Positions 5,088 through 11,581 of a stretch of 11,581 bases of DNA are shown piece after piece. The translations under genes and the position numbers were made by a program. Under the pieces are notes generated by a model, which did no database searches, was not told the DNA's origin, and saw only the letters and a list, made by a program, of their open reading frames with translations. Within the stretch, counting starts at the first letter, position 1. The number at the start of each line of letters is the position of its first letter. This DNA is from an uncultured Clostridia bacterium (GTDB lineage: Bacteria; Bacillota_A; Clostridia; Oscillospirales; Oscillospiraceae), in NCBI GenBank assembly GCA_946405325.1, contig CAMJGU010000007.1, forward strand, positions 1 through 11,581, read 5' to 3'.

Positions 5088-7106
5088 ATGCCGGATCTGA
5101 ACAACGTTTTTGATTCGCTGGATTTTGGTCTGGAGATCTTCAGCGCTCCCCGGGACGTACCGGCGGAGCTGCTGGCAGCGCTTGAGGATAAAAACTATCC
5201 GGCGGCCTACAGCGCTCTGCGGCGGCTGAACGAGCCACTCTCCGGCCGGATGGCAGGGGACTGCCTCTGCGCCGCGCTGGAGTGTACGCTTAAGCTGTTT
5301 TGCGCCCTGCTGGATCACTGCGCACCGGGGGAGTATGGTTCGATAACGAGCTGGAAGCTCCCGACAGGCGAGGGCTTTGTGGAGGTCAAGGGCAGCATTT
5401 TGACGCTGGCGGCCGCTATGGACAAAACGGCGCACATGAATGAACTGCTGGAGCGGGGCTGGGACGTGAACGCAAGCTCCCCCGCCTCGGTGCAGGCGCT
5501 GCGCGAGCATGATCCCTCGTTTTTCGACAGTAATGTTCCCGCCCATACCGCGGAAAGCCGCATGATCTGCGCGAAGGCGGAGCTCCACGAGGTGCACGGC
5601 ACCAGCCTCATGTATGAGAAATGGCGCATCGAGCACCTCACGCCGCTGGCGGCGGCCATTGCCTGCGGCAGCGTTCGCGCCGTCTGGATGCTCATGATGG
5701 CTCCCGGCGTTGTGACGCTGAAGAGCAGCGCCGTCTGCCGCGCCGCGGTATTGTCGCTGCGCGCGAGCCTTTATAACCGGCGCTGCGTATGCACAGCGCT
5801 CGGTATGAAAAACCTCTCGCGCGATCCCGATCGGTTTGCCCGGACGCTGCTGGAGCAGTACGCCCTGATCCCCGCCGCCATTGCGGACCTCTGCTCCGTT
5901 CAGGAATTCGCGCAGCGGCTCAAGGGTGTCCCCTGCACCGCGCGGGAGCTTTGCGAGGCTGCGGAGGCTCTCGCGCACGGCGAAACCGCGCATGACGCAA
6001 AAAAGCTGCTCAAGCTGACGGAGATATGCCCCGCAGCCGGCGCCGAACAGCGGGTTCTGGACGCCGTGCTGTTCCGCGCCCACTCCCTCTCCCTCTCCGC
6101 CGACACGCAGAAGAAGCTGTTGGAGCGCTGGAAGCTCTTGTCCGGTGAAGTGCGTGACATCTCCGGGCTGGACACCGAATCGATCGCCATGCGCCTTGCC
6201 TTCGGATCATACAAAGAGCTGAGGGAGCAGCTGGCGCAATTGGGCGAGGGCGGTTCGCTTCGCGCTGACAAGAGCAGCGCTTGGCTCTCGGTCTGCGACA
6301 ACAGCACGCAGTCCCTCACATACCTGCTGGAGCATGTCCGGTTTTATTCCGCCGCGCCGAACCGCGTCAGCACGCTGACGCATCTCATTCTGGAAAAGAA
6401 GGATCTCCGGCTCCTGCGCAAGGCCGTGAATGCCGGAGCGCTTGCCGACGAGCCGCGCGAAGCGCTGCTCGCCTGTCTGGAGTTCCACGATTGCCCTCCC
6501 TCGTTTCGCGCCTGCCTGCTCGCGATGCCGCGTGCGCACGCCGAGCCCGGCGGCGCTTCCTTCGCCATGCAGTGGGTCCGCGCCTCGGCGGAAGAGCGCC
6601 TCGCGCGCCTGCGGGAGATGTGGGAGACGCCGCTTGCGGAGGAGGAATGTGCCAGCCGCATACGCATCATCTCCGACTTCCTGCCGCAGCCCGATCACCC
6701 GCTGTGGTCGGACTCTGACAACTGGGGCAGCGTGGACGGTCTGGTGATGGACTCCACGCATGTCGCCGCCTGCTGCGGCAAAAATCCCGCCCTTCTGCGC
6801 GCCCTGCTTGCGGAGAACATTTCCCCTTTGGAGCGTGTGATGCTGCACTGGGAGAATACCCAGGAATGTCTGATGGGAACGCCCCTCTGCCTCGCCGCGG
6901 CGGCGGGACGCACCGAACAGGTGCGCGAGCTGCTGGAGCGGGGCATGGACCCAAACGAGAACGACGCCCCCCAGCGCTCTGTATTCATGTACGAGCCGTA
7001 TGTCTTCGGCACAGTCGTGACGCCGCTGCACATGGCGCTGAAATACGGCCACCGTGAAACGGCGAAGCTGCTGGAGCGCTATGGCGGCATAAGCTTTCCC
7101 GCATAA
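5088..7106 (+). CDS. Large ankyrin-repeat protein
   Basis: Ankyrin repeats are helix-turn-helix modules for protein-protein contact. The partner of this protein is unknown. It is 672 aa with no signal peptide or membrane segment, so likely cytoplasmic. Recognisable repeats are at about 101-130 (LTLAAAMDKTAHMNELLERGW), 184-211 (LTPLAAAIACGSVRAVWMLM), 597-626 (TPLCLAAAAGRTEQVRELLE) and 644-672 (TPLHMALKYGHRETAKLLERY). The middle, about 215-590, is helical and rich in Leu, Ala and Arg, and may hold degenerate repeats; no catalytic motif is visible. ATG at 5088 is chosen because AAGGAGG lies 6 nt before it; upstream in-frame codons overlap the previous terminator. Monocistronic and convergent with the hydrolase. 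A product name beyond ankyrin-repeat protein would be a guess. Confidence 0.85.
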   Translation: MPDLNNVFDSLDFGLEIFSAPRDVPAELLAALEDKNYPAAYSALRRLNEPLSGRMAGDCLCAALECTLKLFCALLDHCAPGEYGSITSWKLPTGEGFVEVKGSILTLAAAMDKTAHMNELLERGWDVNASSPASVQALREHDPSFFDSNVPAHTAESRMICAKAELHEVHGTSLMYEKWRIEHLTPLAAAIACGSVRAVWMLMMAPGVVTLKSSAVCRAAVLSLRASLYNRRCVCTALGMKNLSRDPDRFARTLLEQYALIPAAIADLCSVQEFAQRLKGVPCTARELCEAAEALAHGETAHDAKKLLKLTEICPAAGAEQRVLDAVLFRAHSLSLSADTQKKLLERWKLLSGEVRDISGLDTESIAMRLAFGSYKELREQLAQLGEGGSLRADKSSAWLSVCDNSTQSLTYLLEHVRFYSAAPNRVSTLTHLILEKKDLRLLRKAVNAGALADEPREALLACLEFHDCPPSFRACLLAMPRAHAEPGGASFAMQWVRASAEERLARLREMWETPLAEEECASRIRIISDFLPQPDHPLWSDSDNWGSVDGLVMDSTHVAACCGKNPALLRALLAENISPLERVMLHWENTQECLMGTPLCLAAAAGRTEQVRELLERGMDPNENDAPQRSVFMYEPYVFGTVVTPLHMALKYGHRETAKLLERYGGISFPA

Positions 7107-7126
7107 GCCGACTTTTGTACGAAACG

Positions 7127-7159
7127 CAGCGGCACACGGAGTCTTTCCGTGTGCCGCTG
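7127..7159. terminator. Convergent terminator between ankyrin and hydrolase genes
   Basis: A perfect 14-bp inverted repeat (CAGCGGCACACGGA and its complement) around a 5-nt loop, lying between the two stop codons. T-tails are short on both sides (CTTTCTC on plus, GCGTTTCG on minus). It probably serves both converging genes. Confidence 0.75.
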
Positions 7160-7165
7160 ACTTTC

Positions 7166-7939
7166 TCATATCCGGTCCTGATAAATCCACCGCAGTGCGT
7201 CGGGGAAAGTTGCGCGCCATGTGGCCGGAGAATGCGTACCGTCCGGGATCACGTGGAACTTGAGCCGCTCGCCGTCCATGCCCCGCGCAAGCAGCTCGTC
7301 CCGCATACGCAGGGCGCTGCGCATGGTGTCCGCCTTCGCGCTCATGCGCGTGGCGTCCTCCGTGCCGATGTCCATGTAGCAGTAGCGCAGGCGATCGAAA
7401 CTCGCCTGCTCCGCCGTCTTTAGCAGCTCCGGCAGCCAGAGATTGAACGCAGGCCCGTGGAGCAGCAGCCGCCGGAACACGCCGCCATGGCGCATCGCGC
7501 CGTACATGGCGTTCAGCGCGCCGGAGGACATACCGCCGAGCGCCGTATCCGCCGCGTCGGTGGGATAATGTCCGTCCACCCACGGCTTCAGATCGTCCAG
7601 CACCCAGCGCAGCAGCGCCTCGCCGCGGCCGTGCACCAACGGCTCAAAGTCCGCGCCGTGGGTGTCAAAGGCTTTCGTATACGGCGCAAACTCCGCCGTA
7701 CGCTGCCAGCGGTCCTTGGGCGGCTCGATCCCCACCACAAGCACCTCCGGCAGATACCCCGGGTGCGCGGCGTCATACGCCGGCAGGTCAAACCCCGCCG
7801 GTCCCGCTCGAAACACCACGTCTCCGTCGTAGAAATACAGCACGGGCAACGGACGCTCCGCGCCGCGCTCCGGCTGATAGATTTGAAAACTGATCTCGCG
7901 CCCCAGCTGCGGACTGGGGAGGCTGTGCCGTGTGACCAT
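7166..7939 (-). CDS. Esterase-D-type alpha/beta hydrolase
   Basis: A serine hydrolase of the alpha/beta fold, related to the esterase D, enterochelin-esterase and antigen-85-like group; the substrate is not known. It is 257 aa with no signal peptide, so cytoplasmic. The first strands contain PVLYFYDGDVVF (32-43). The nucleophile elbow is GMSSG at 136-140, with Ser138 as the likely nucleophile. An acidic residue follows strand 7 in YMDIGTED (188-195), and the catalytic His is His236 in DGTHSPATWR. The order and spacing of the triad fit the family. ATG at 7939-7937 has AAAGGA 7 nt upstream and a good promoter. It converges with the ankyrin gene and lies downstream of tspO on the same strand, but with its own promoter. 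No siderophore genes are near, so an enterochelin role is not supported. Confidence 0.85.
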   Translation of the reverse strand: MVTRHSLPSPQLGREISFQIYQPERGAERPLPVLYFYDGDVVFRAGPAGFDLPAYDAAHPGYLPEVLVVGIEPPKDRWQRTAEFAPYTKAFDTHGADFEPLVHGRGEALLRWVLDDLKPWVDGHYPTDAADTALGGMSSGALNAMYGAMRHGGVFRRLLLHGPAFNLWLPELLKTAEQASFDRLRYCYMDIGTEDATRMSAKADTMRSALRMRDELLARGMDGERLKFHVIPDGTHSPATWRATFPDALRWIYQDRI

Positions 7940-7980
7940 GGGCGTATCCTTTCTGCATGGCAGTTTGAATGGTTTGCCCC

Positions 7981-8009
7981 ATTATAAGTCACAAAGCGGC
8001 AACACGCAA
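7981..8009 (-). promoter_or_regulatory. Sigma-A promoter of the hydrolase gene
   Basis: Minus strand TTGCGT - 17 nt - TATAAT, a perfect -10 box. Transcription would start near 7974, giving a leader of about 35 nt. It lies in the gap between tspO and the hydrolase gene, so the hydrolase need not depend on tspO transcription. Confidence 0.75.
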
Positions 8010-8025
8010 CCGTTTTGCCCCGGCC

Positions 8026-8502
8026 TTACCGGTTCAGCAGCCAGACGCCGAAGTTCAGATACCCGGCAAAGAGCACCCACGCAAGGTACGGGATCTGCAG
8101 CAGCGCCGCGGGACGATCCACCCGGCGGAAGGTGAACGCCATCATCAAAATCAGCGCCCACAGGACGACCAGCCAGAGGAAGGCAAAGCCGAACGCCTGA
8201 AGGTTGAAGAAGATGATACTCCAGAAAAAGTTGAACGCCAGCTGCGCGAGGTATAGCCCCAGCCCCCGGGTGCGGGCGGCAGAGGCGGGCGTTTGATACA
8301 CCCGCGCGGCGCTGACGCCCATCAGCGCGTAGAGGATCGTCCACGCGATGGGGAACACGAGCGCGGGCGGTGAGAGCGGCGGCTTGATGATGGAGTCGGC
8401 GTACAGCTTCGTGCCCTCCCGCGTCAAAAGCCCCGCGAGCGCGCCCACCGCCTCCGTGAAAATAATCCAAAATGCATAGGTCTTCCATGTGCTGTGCTTC
8501 AT
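8026..8502 (-). CDS. tspO: TspO/MBR family membrane protein
   Basis: TspO proteins are five-helix membrane proteins that bind tetrapyrroles and other hydrophobic ligands; their physiological role in bacteria is debated. It is 158 aa from the ATG at 8502. Five membrane spans are visible at about 8-28, 46-67, 80-100, 103-124 and 131-152. Family motifs are KPPLSPPALVFPIAWTILYALMG (in 40-62), NFFWSIIFF (91-99) and the end segment AGYLNFGVWLLN. WKTYAFW...TEAVG at the start is the form typical of Clostridia. A GTG at 8511-8509 in the same frame would add three residues. Neither start has a strong ribosome site, and both lie in the loop of the inverted repeat at 8470-8532. It may be read through from the kinase gene 60 nt upstream, since no terminator lies between. 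Confidence 0.9.
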   Translation of the reverse strand: MKHSTWKTYAFWIIFTEAVGALAGLLTREGTKLYADSIIKPPLSPPALVFPIAWTILYALMGVSAARVYQTPASAARTRGLGLYLAQLAFNFFWSIIFFNLQAFGFAFLWLVVLWALILMMAFTFRRVDRPAALLQIPYLAWVLFAGYLNFGVWLLNR

Positions 8503-8532
8503 TGCAATCACCCATGGAAAGCCTATGCATTT
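8470..8532 (-). repeat. Long inverted repeat enclosing the tspO start codon
   Basis: Arms 8470-8489 and 8513-8532 are reverse complements over 20 nt except at two adjacent positions. In the tspO mRNA one of these is a G-U pair and the other a C-A mismatch. The 23-nt loop contains both possible start codons (8502 and 8511). The downstream arm is made of tspO codons 5-11; the upstream arm is non-coding. The stem would also bind the AGG in ATAGGCTTT ahead of the GTG start. This could control access of ribosomes to tspO. Because only about four T follow the stem, and these are inside the gene, it is a poor terminator. Confidence 0.8.
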
Positions 8533-8540
8533 CTTGTGAA

Positions 8541-8546
8541 AATATA
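8541..8546 (-). promoter_or_regulatory. Weak candidate -10 box for tspO
   Basis: TATATT on the minus strand just upstream of the inverted repeat; the -35 position holds GCAGTG, a poor match. If used, the mRNA would begin almost exactly at the first arm of the hairpin. Confidence 0.25.
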
Positions 8547-8562
8547 CGTTTGCCGCCCGCCG

Positions 8563-10050
8563 TCACTGCGCCGGGCTGTCGAAAATGAAGCGCTTGAGCG
8601 TGGCGTAGAGGTCGGTGGCGCTGGCGGGCTTCGCCATGTGCATGTTCATGCCCGCCTCGCGGGTCTGCCGCACGTCGCTCTCCGCGGCGTTCGCCGTTAG
8701 AGCGATGATGGGGACGGTCTTTGCGTCCTCGCGGGGCAGGGCGCGGATCGCGCGCGCCGCGTCGAAACCGTCCATCAGCGGCATGCGGAGATCCATCAAA
8801 ACCGCGTCGTAGTGGTGCAGCGGCGAGCGCTCGAACATATCCAGCGCGACCTGTCCGTTTTCGGCGTGCTCGCACTCCACGTCCTCCATCTCGAGGAACG
8901 AGATCACGATCTCCGCGTTCATCGGGATGTCCTCCGCCACCAGAACGCGCTTGCCCGCCAGCGAGCGAGCGTTCTCCGGCGTCTCTGCCGTCGGCGGCTC
9001 CTCCGTCGTGAACGGCATCGGAACGGTGACGGTGAACGTGGAGCCCACGTACTTTTCGCTCGTCACGGTGATCGTGCCGCCCATCAGCTCCACGATGCCC
9101 TTCGCCGCGGCGAGGCTCAGGCCGCTGCCGCCGTAGCGGTTGGTGGAGCTGGAATCCTCCTGCGTAAACACGTCAAAGATGCTGGGGAGAAAGTTCTTGT
9201 CGATGCCAACGCCGGTGTCGCTGACCTCAAAGCGCAGCGTCCGGATCGCGCTCTCTTCGGAGACGCAATCCACGTTCAGACTCACCTTACCGGGCGCGTC
9301 CGTGAATTTGACGGCGTTATCCAGCAGGCGGATCAGAATCTGCTTGAGCTGCGTCTCGTCCCCGGCATAGCGTCCGCTCGCGTCAGAGGAAAGGGACACT
9401 TCATACGTTAAGCCCTTTTCGTCGCAGAGCGACTGGGCGATGGCGTTCACCTGCTCCAGCGCGCCCGTCAGCGGAAAGATCTCCTGCTTGAGCTTCAGCT
9501 TGCCGTTTTCAATGCTGTTGAGGTCCAGAATGTTGTTGATGAGCCCCAGCATGTGCCGGGCACTCAGGCCGATCTTCTCCAGCTGCCCGCGCGTTTCGGG
9601 CATGAGGTCGGGATTTTTCAGCGCGATGGCGTCCATGCCCAGGATCATGTTCATGGGCGTGCGCATCTCGTGGCTGATGGTGGCGAGGAGCGTGCTCTTG
9701 GCGCGGTTGGTCTCCTCCGCGGCTTTCAGCTCCGCCTCCATCATCTTCGTCTCGCTGTCCAGAATTCGCTGGGTAATGTTGCTCAAAAACTTGTACATAA
9801 TAAAGACGAAGATGCTGCCGCCGAACAAGATGCCCGCCACGACCAGGTCCGGCTGGCCGAGGATGCCCACCGCCAGATAGCCCAGCAGGAAGAACACCAG
9901 CAACGCAATGGGAAGATACAAAATGCCGTAGTTCTGCTTCCACGACCGCAGCCGCTTGATGAAGCGCGCAAAGCGGACAAAGCCGTAGATGTTGTATATC
10001 ATGATCGCGCTGCCGAGATATACCATGAGATAGATGATCCACCGGAACAT
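8563..10050 (-). CDS. Hybrid sensor histidine kinase with C-terminal receiver
   Basis: Phosphorelay kinase in the membrane; the signal and final output are unknown. It is 495 aa. Three hydrophobic segments are at about 3-25, 43-64 and 68-88, with no sizeable extracellular domain. A short coiled linker (95-117) leads to the HisKA dimerisation helix with phospho-acceptor His127 in SHEMRTP. The HATPase domain shows the N box LLDNAVKFT (Asn245), G1 box DTGVGID (278-284) and GGSGLSLA (307-314). The receiver domain covers about 367-490, with acidic pair Glu373/Asp374, phospho-Asp420 in MDLRMPLMDG, Thr452 and Lys474. All key residues are present. ATG at 10050-10048 follows CGGAGG with 9 nt of spacing and a promoter; longer in-frame starts overlap that promoter. 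No partner regulator or Hpt protein is adjacent. The CcdA-TlpA gene is divergent. Confidence 0.92.
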   Translation of the reverse strand: MFRWIIYLMVYLGSAIMIYNIYGFVRFARFIKRLRSWKQNYGILYLPIALLVFFLLGYLAVGILGQPDLVVAGILFGGSIFVFIMYKFLSNITQRILDSETKMMEAELKAAEETNRAKSTLLATISHEMRTPMNMILGMDAIALKNPDLMPETRGQLEKIGLSARHMLGLINNILDLNSIENGKLKLKQEIFPLTGALEQVNAIAQSLCDEKGLTYEVSLSSDASGRYAGDETQLKQILIRLLDNAVKFTDAPGKVSLNVDCVSEESAIRTLRFEVSDTGVGIDKNFLPSIFDVFTQEDSSSTNRYGGSGLSLAAAKGIVELMGGTITVTSEKYVGSTFTVTVPMPFTTEEPPTAETPENARSLAGKRVLVAEDIPMNAEIVISFLEMEDVECEHAENGQVALDMFERSPLHHYDAVLMDLRMPLMDGFDAARAIRALPREDAKTVPIIALTANAAESDVRQTREAGMNMHMAKPASATDLYATLKRFIFDSPAQ

Positions 10051-10105
10051 AGGCGTCGTCCTCCGTTCGCAATGCGGTTGGCATGAGCTGTAACAGTCCT
10101 TGTTT

Positions 10106-10134
10106 ATCATACCACAGTGCCGCAGGAGAATCAA
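10106..10134 (-). promoter_or_regulatory. Sigma-A promoter of the hybrid kinase gene
   Basis: Minus strand TTGATT - 17 nt - TATGAT with TGTGG directly before the -10 box. It starts a leader of about 50 nt. It is back to back with the CcdA-TlpA promoter, with 18 bp between the -35 boxes, so a regulator binding here could affect both genes. Confidence 0.72.
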
Positions 10135-10152
10135 GCGGCGCCCTGTTTCCGC

Positions 10153-10180
10153 TTGCAAGCATCGCGGCTTGTGGTATACT
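10153..10180 (+). promoter_or_regulatory. Sigma-A promoter of the CcdA-TlpA fusion gene
   Basis: TTGCAA - 16 nt - TATACT with TGTGG directly before the -10 box. It lies 46 nt ahead of the start codon. Confidence 0.7.
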
Positions 10181-10197
10181 ATGCTCCGTGATCCCAT

Positions 10198-10213
10198 CGG
10201 GCGCTCGCGCCCG
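10198..10213 (+). promoter_or_regulatory. GC-rich hairpin next to the ribosome site of the fusion gene
   Basis: A perfect 7-nt inverted repeat (CGGGCGC / GCGCCCG) with 2 nt between arms, so a practical stem of about 6 bp with a 4-nt loop. It ends where the ribosome site GGAAAGGAG begins (10213-10221). It may only stabilise the mRNA end or limit translation; no known riboswitch fits. Confidence 0.45.
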
Positions 10214-10226
10214 GAAAGGAGTTTTC

Positions 10227-11510
10227 ATGGGTTTTACCATTGATGTCGGCGTCTCCGCCGCGGCGGTGTTTGCGCAGGGGCTGCTGAGCTTTTTCTCCCC
10301 CTGCGTGCTGCCGCTGCTGCCATTGTATCTGGGCTATCTCTCCGGCGGCGCGGCGCGGGGTCCCGACGAGAGCGGAACGCGCCGACAGGGGCGCGTGTTC
10401 CTCAACACGGTCTGTTTCGTGCTGGGCGTCAGCTTTGCCATTTTCCTGTTGGGCACGGGGCTGACGCTCGTAGGCGGCTTTTTCAGCGGGAACCGCATTT
10501 TGTTCGCCCGCATCGGCGGCTGCGTGATGATCCTCTTCGGCCTGTATCAGCTCGGCGTATTTGGAAATTCGCCGCTGATGAGCGCGGAGCGCCGGCTGCC
10601 GCTGCGGCTGGAAAGGCTCACCATGTCGCCGTGGACGGCGCTGCTGATGGGCTTTGTGTTCAGCTTCGCGTGGACGCCCTGCGTCGGGCCGATGCTCTCC
10701 GGCGTGCTGCTGATGGCGGCGAGCGCCACCTCGCGGCAGACGGGGTATCTGCTGCTCGGCGTCTACACGCTGGGCTTTTGCCTGCCGTTTCTCGCCCTCG
10801 GCCTTTTTACCACGTCGCTGCTCGAAAAGCTGCGCGCGCATCGGAATGTCGCGAAATACACCGTCAAGATCGGCGGCGCGCTGCTGATCCTGATGGGCGT
10901 GATGATGCTCACCGGCTGGATGAACAGCGTGACCGGCTATCTCTCCCGCGCCGCCGATACGCAATCCGCGGCCGCGGAGGAACCCGCGCCTGTGGAACAG
11001 AGCGCTCCCCAAGAACCCGCCGAGCCAACAGAGGAAGCTCCCGCCGAGCAGGCAGAGACAAGCACCGTCGCCGCGCCGGACTTCACGCTGACCGACCAGT
11101 ACGGCGCCACGCACACGCTCTCCGACTACCGCGGCAAGGTGGTCTTCCTCAACTTCTGGGCGACGTGGTGCCCGCCCTGCCGCGCCGAGATGCCGGATAT
11201 TCAGGCGCTCTATGAGACCTACGGCAGCGAAGAGGACAGCGAGGTGGTCATTCTCGCGGTCGCCACGCCGGGCGTGGGCGGCGAAGAGGACGAGGCGGGC
11301 GTGATCGCGTTTCTGGAGGAGAACGGCTACACCTATCCCGTGGTCATGGACCCGACGGGGCAGGTGCTATATGACTACGGCATCAGCGCGTTCCCGACCA
11401 CGTTCATGATCGACGCGGACGGCAATGTGTTCGGCTACGTCCCCGGCGCCATGAGCGGCGAGATCATGCAGAGCATCATCGACCAGACCCTCGCGGGCGC
11501 GCGCGAGTGA
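10227..11510 (+). CDS. CcdA-TlpA fusion: thiol-redox transporter with thioredoxin domain
   Basis: CcdA/DsbD-type membrane proteins carry electrons from cytoplasmic thioredoxin across the membrane; TlpA-type domains use them outside to reduce disulphides, as in cytochrome c maturation or protein repair. It is 427 aa. The membrane part covers about 1-235 with six predicted spans and the paired cysteines Cys26 (SPCVLP) and Cys152 (TPCVGP). A linker rich in Ala, Glu and Pro (about 241-283) follows, then a TlpA-like thioredoxin domain (284-427) with WCPPC (Cys315, Cys318) and the cis-proline in FPTTF (Pro390). All redox residues are present. ATG at 10227 has GGAAAGGAG at 6 nt. Normally CcdA and TlpA are separate proteins; here the electron donor and acceptor are joined. 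Single gene, divergent from the kinase. Other names used for such fusions are cytochrome c biogenesis protein or redoxin-domain protein. Confidence 0.92.
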   Translation: MGFTIDVGVSAAAVFAQGLLSFFSPCVLPLLPLYLGYLSGGAARGPDESGTRRQGRVFLNTVCFVLGVSFAIFLLGTGLTLVGGFFSGNRILFARIGGCVMILFGLYQLGVFGNSPLMSAERRLPLRLERLTMSPWTALLMGFVFSFAWTPCVGPMLSGVLLMAASATSRQTGYLLLGVYTLGFCLPFLALGLFTTSLLEKLRAHRNVAKYTVKIGGALLILMGVMMLTGWMNSVTGYLSRAADTQSAAAEEPAPVEQSAPQEPAEPTEEAPAEQAETSTVAAPDFTLTDQYGATHTLSDYRGKVVFLNFWATWCPPCRAEMPDIQALYETYGSEEDSEVVILAVATPGVGGEEDEAGVIAFLEENGYTYPVVMDPTGQVLYDYGISAFPTTFMIDADGNVFGYVPGAMSGEIMQSIIDQTLAGARE

Positions 11511-11556
11511 CGCGGATCACGCCGCAGGCTTCTGAACAGATCAAAGCCCACCAATC

Positions 11557-11580
11557 AGCCTTCCGTCTTGCGACGGGGCT
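11557..11580 (+). terminator. Probable terminator stem after the fusion gene, at the window edge
   Basis: AGCC-TT-CCGTC, loop TTGC, GACGG-GGCT forms a 9-bp stem with a two-base bulge. It starts 47 nt past the stop codon. The expected T-tract would be outside the window, so this is uncertain. The 46 nt before it hold nothing I recognise. Confidence 0.4.
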
Positions 11581-11581
11581 C

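Noticed and set aside
3780..6083. A 767-codon open frame on the minus strand
   Set aside because: It runs antisense across the WYL gene, its terminator and the ankyrin gene. The protein has no recognisable domain and looks like the complement of GC-rich coding DNA; the two plus-strand genes have ribosome sites and domains.
6207..7583. A 458-codon open frame on the minus strand
   Set aside because: It overlaps the ankyrin gene antisense and the hydrolase gene in a different frame, and passes through the convergent terminator; no domain seen.
7166..7939. Siderophore (enterochelin) esterase assignment for the hydrolase
   Set aside because: Fold and triad fit, but there are no siderophore biosynthesis or uptake genes in the window and the family is broad.
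8470..8532. The tspO inverted repeat as a terminator for the kinase gene
   Set aside because: The stem ends inside tspO coding sequence and only about four T follow, so it fits translation control better than termination.
7982..8875. A 297-codon minus-strand frame across tspO and the kinase end
   Set aside because: Out of frame with both real genes, whose family motifs are clear; Arg/Ala-rich composition is typical of shadow frames.

Overview
The window is GC-rich (about 60% by eye) and reads like a chromosomal stretch of a motile, flagellated Gram-positive anaerobe. The best guess is a gut Clostridia member of the Oscillospiraceae type. This rests on strong AAGGAGG ribosome sites, promoters of the TRTG extended -10 kind, a lipoprotein-anchored cyclophilin, a Clostridia-type TspO, a CcdA-TlpA fusion, and flagellins starting MRIQHN. 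The taxonomy is inferred from style and was not computed. No phage, insertion sequence, CRISPR array, tRNA or rRNA was seen.

Layout. Positions 1-2600 hold two tandem flagellin genes on the minus strand. The downstream one is cut by the window edge; the upstream one is complete (628 aa). They are separated by a perfect-stem terminator, and each has its own promoter and a leader of about 136 nt. The two leaders share an unusual structure: a 46-nt GC-rich hairpin closed by GTTTC/GAAAC, then an 18-nt perfect hairpin with an AGGA loop, then AAGGAGGAT as ribosome site. This resembles a CsrA-controlled flagellin leader. Positions 2744-3557 carry a lipoprotein peptidyl-prolyl isomerase (minus), divergent from a WYL/WCX transcription regulator (plus, 3633-4982). 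The regulator is followed by a strong terminator and then a 672-aa ankyrin-repeat protein (plus, 5088-7106). That gene converges on an esterase-D-like alpha/beta hydrolase (minus, 7166-7939).

Upstream of the hydrolase on the same strand lie a TspO/MBR membrane protein (8026-8502) and a hybrid histidine kinase with a C-terminal receiver (8563-10050). Divergent from the kinase is a CcdA-TlpA fusion for moving reducing power across the membrane (10227-11510). The window ends in a probable terminator stem.

Apart from the flagellin pair, most genes look like single-gene transcription units with their own promoter and terminator. The main exception is tspO, which may be read from the kinase transcript. 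No multi-gene defence or biosynthetic system is evident. The features most worth a second look are regulatory: the twin flagellin leaders, and a 20-bp inverted repeat that puts the tspO start codon in the loop of a long mRNA hairpin, with one arm made of tspO codons 5-11.
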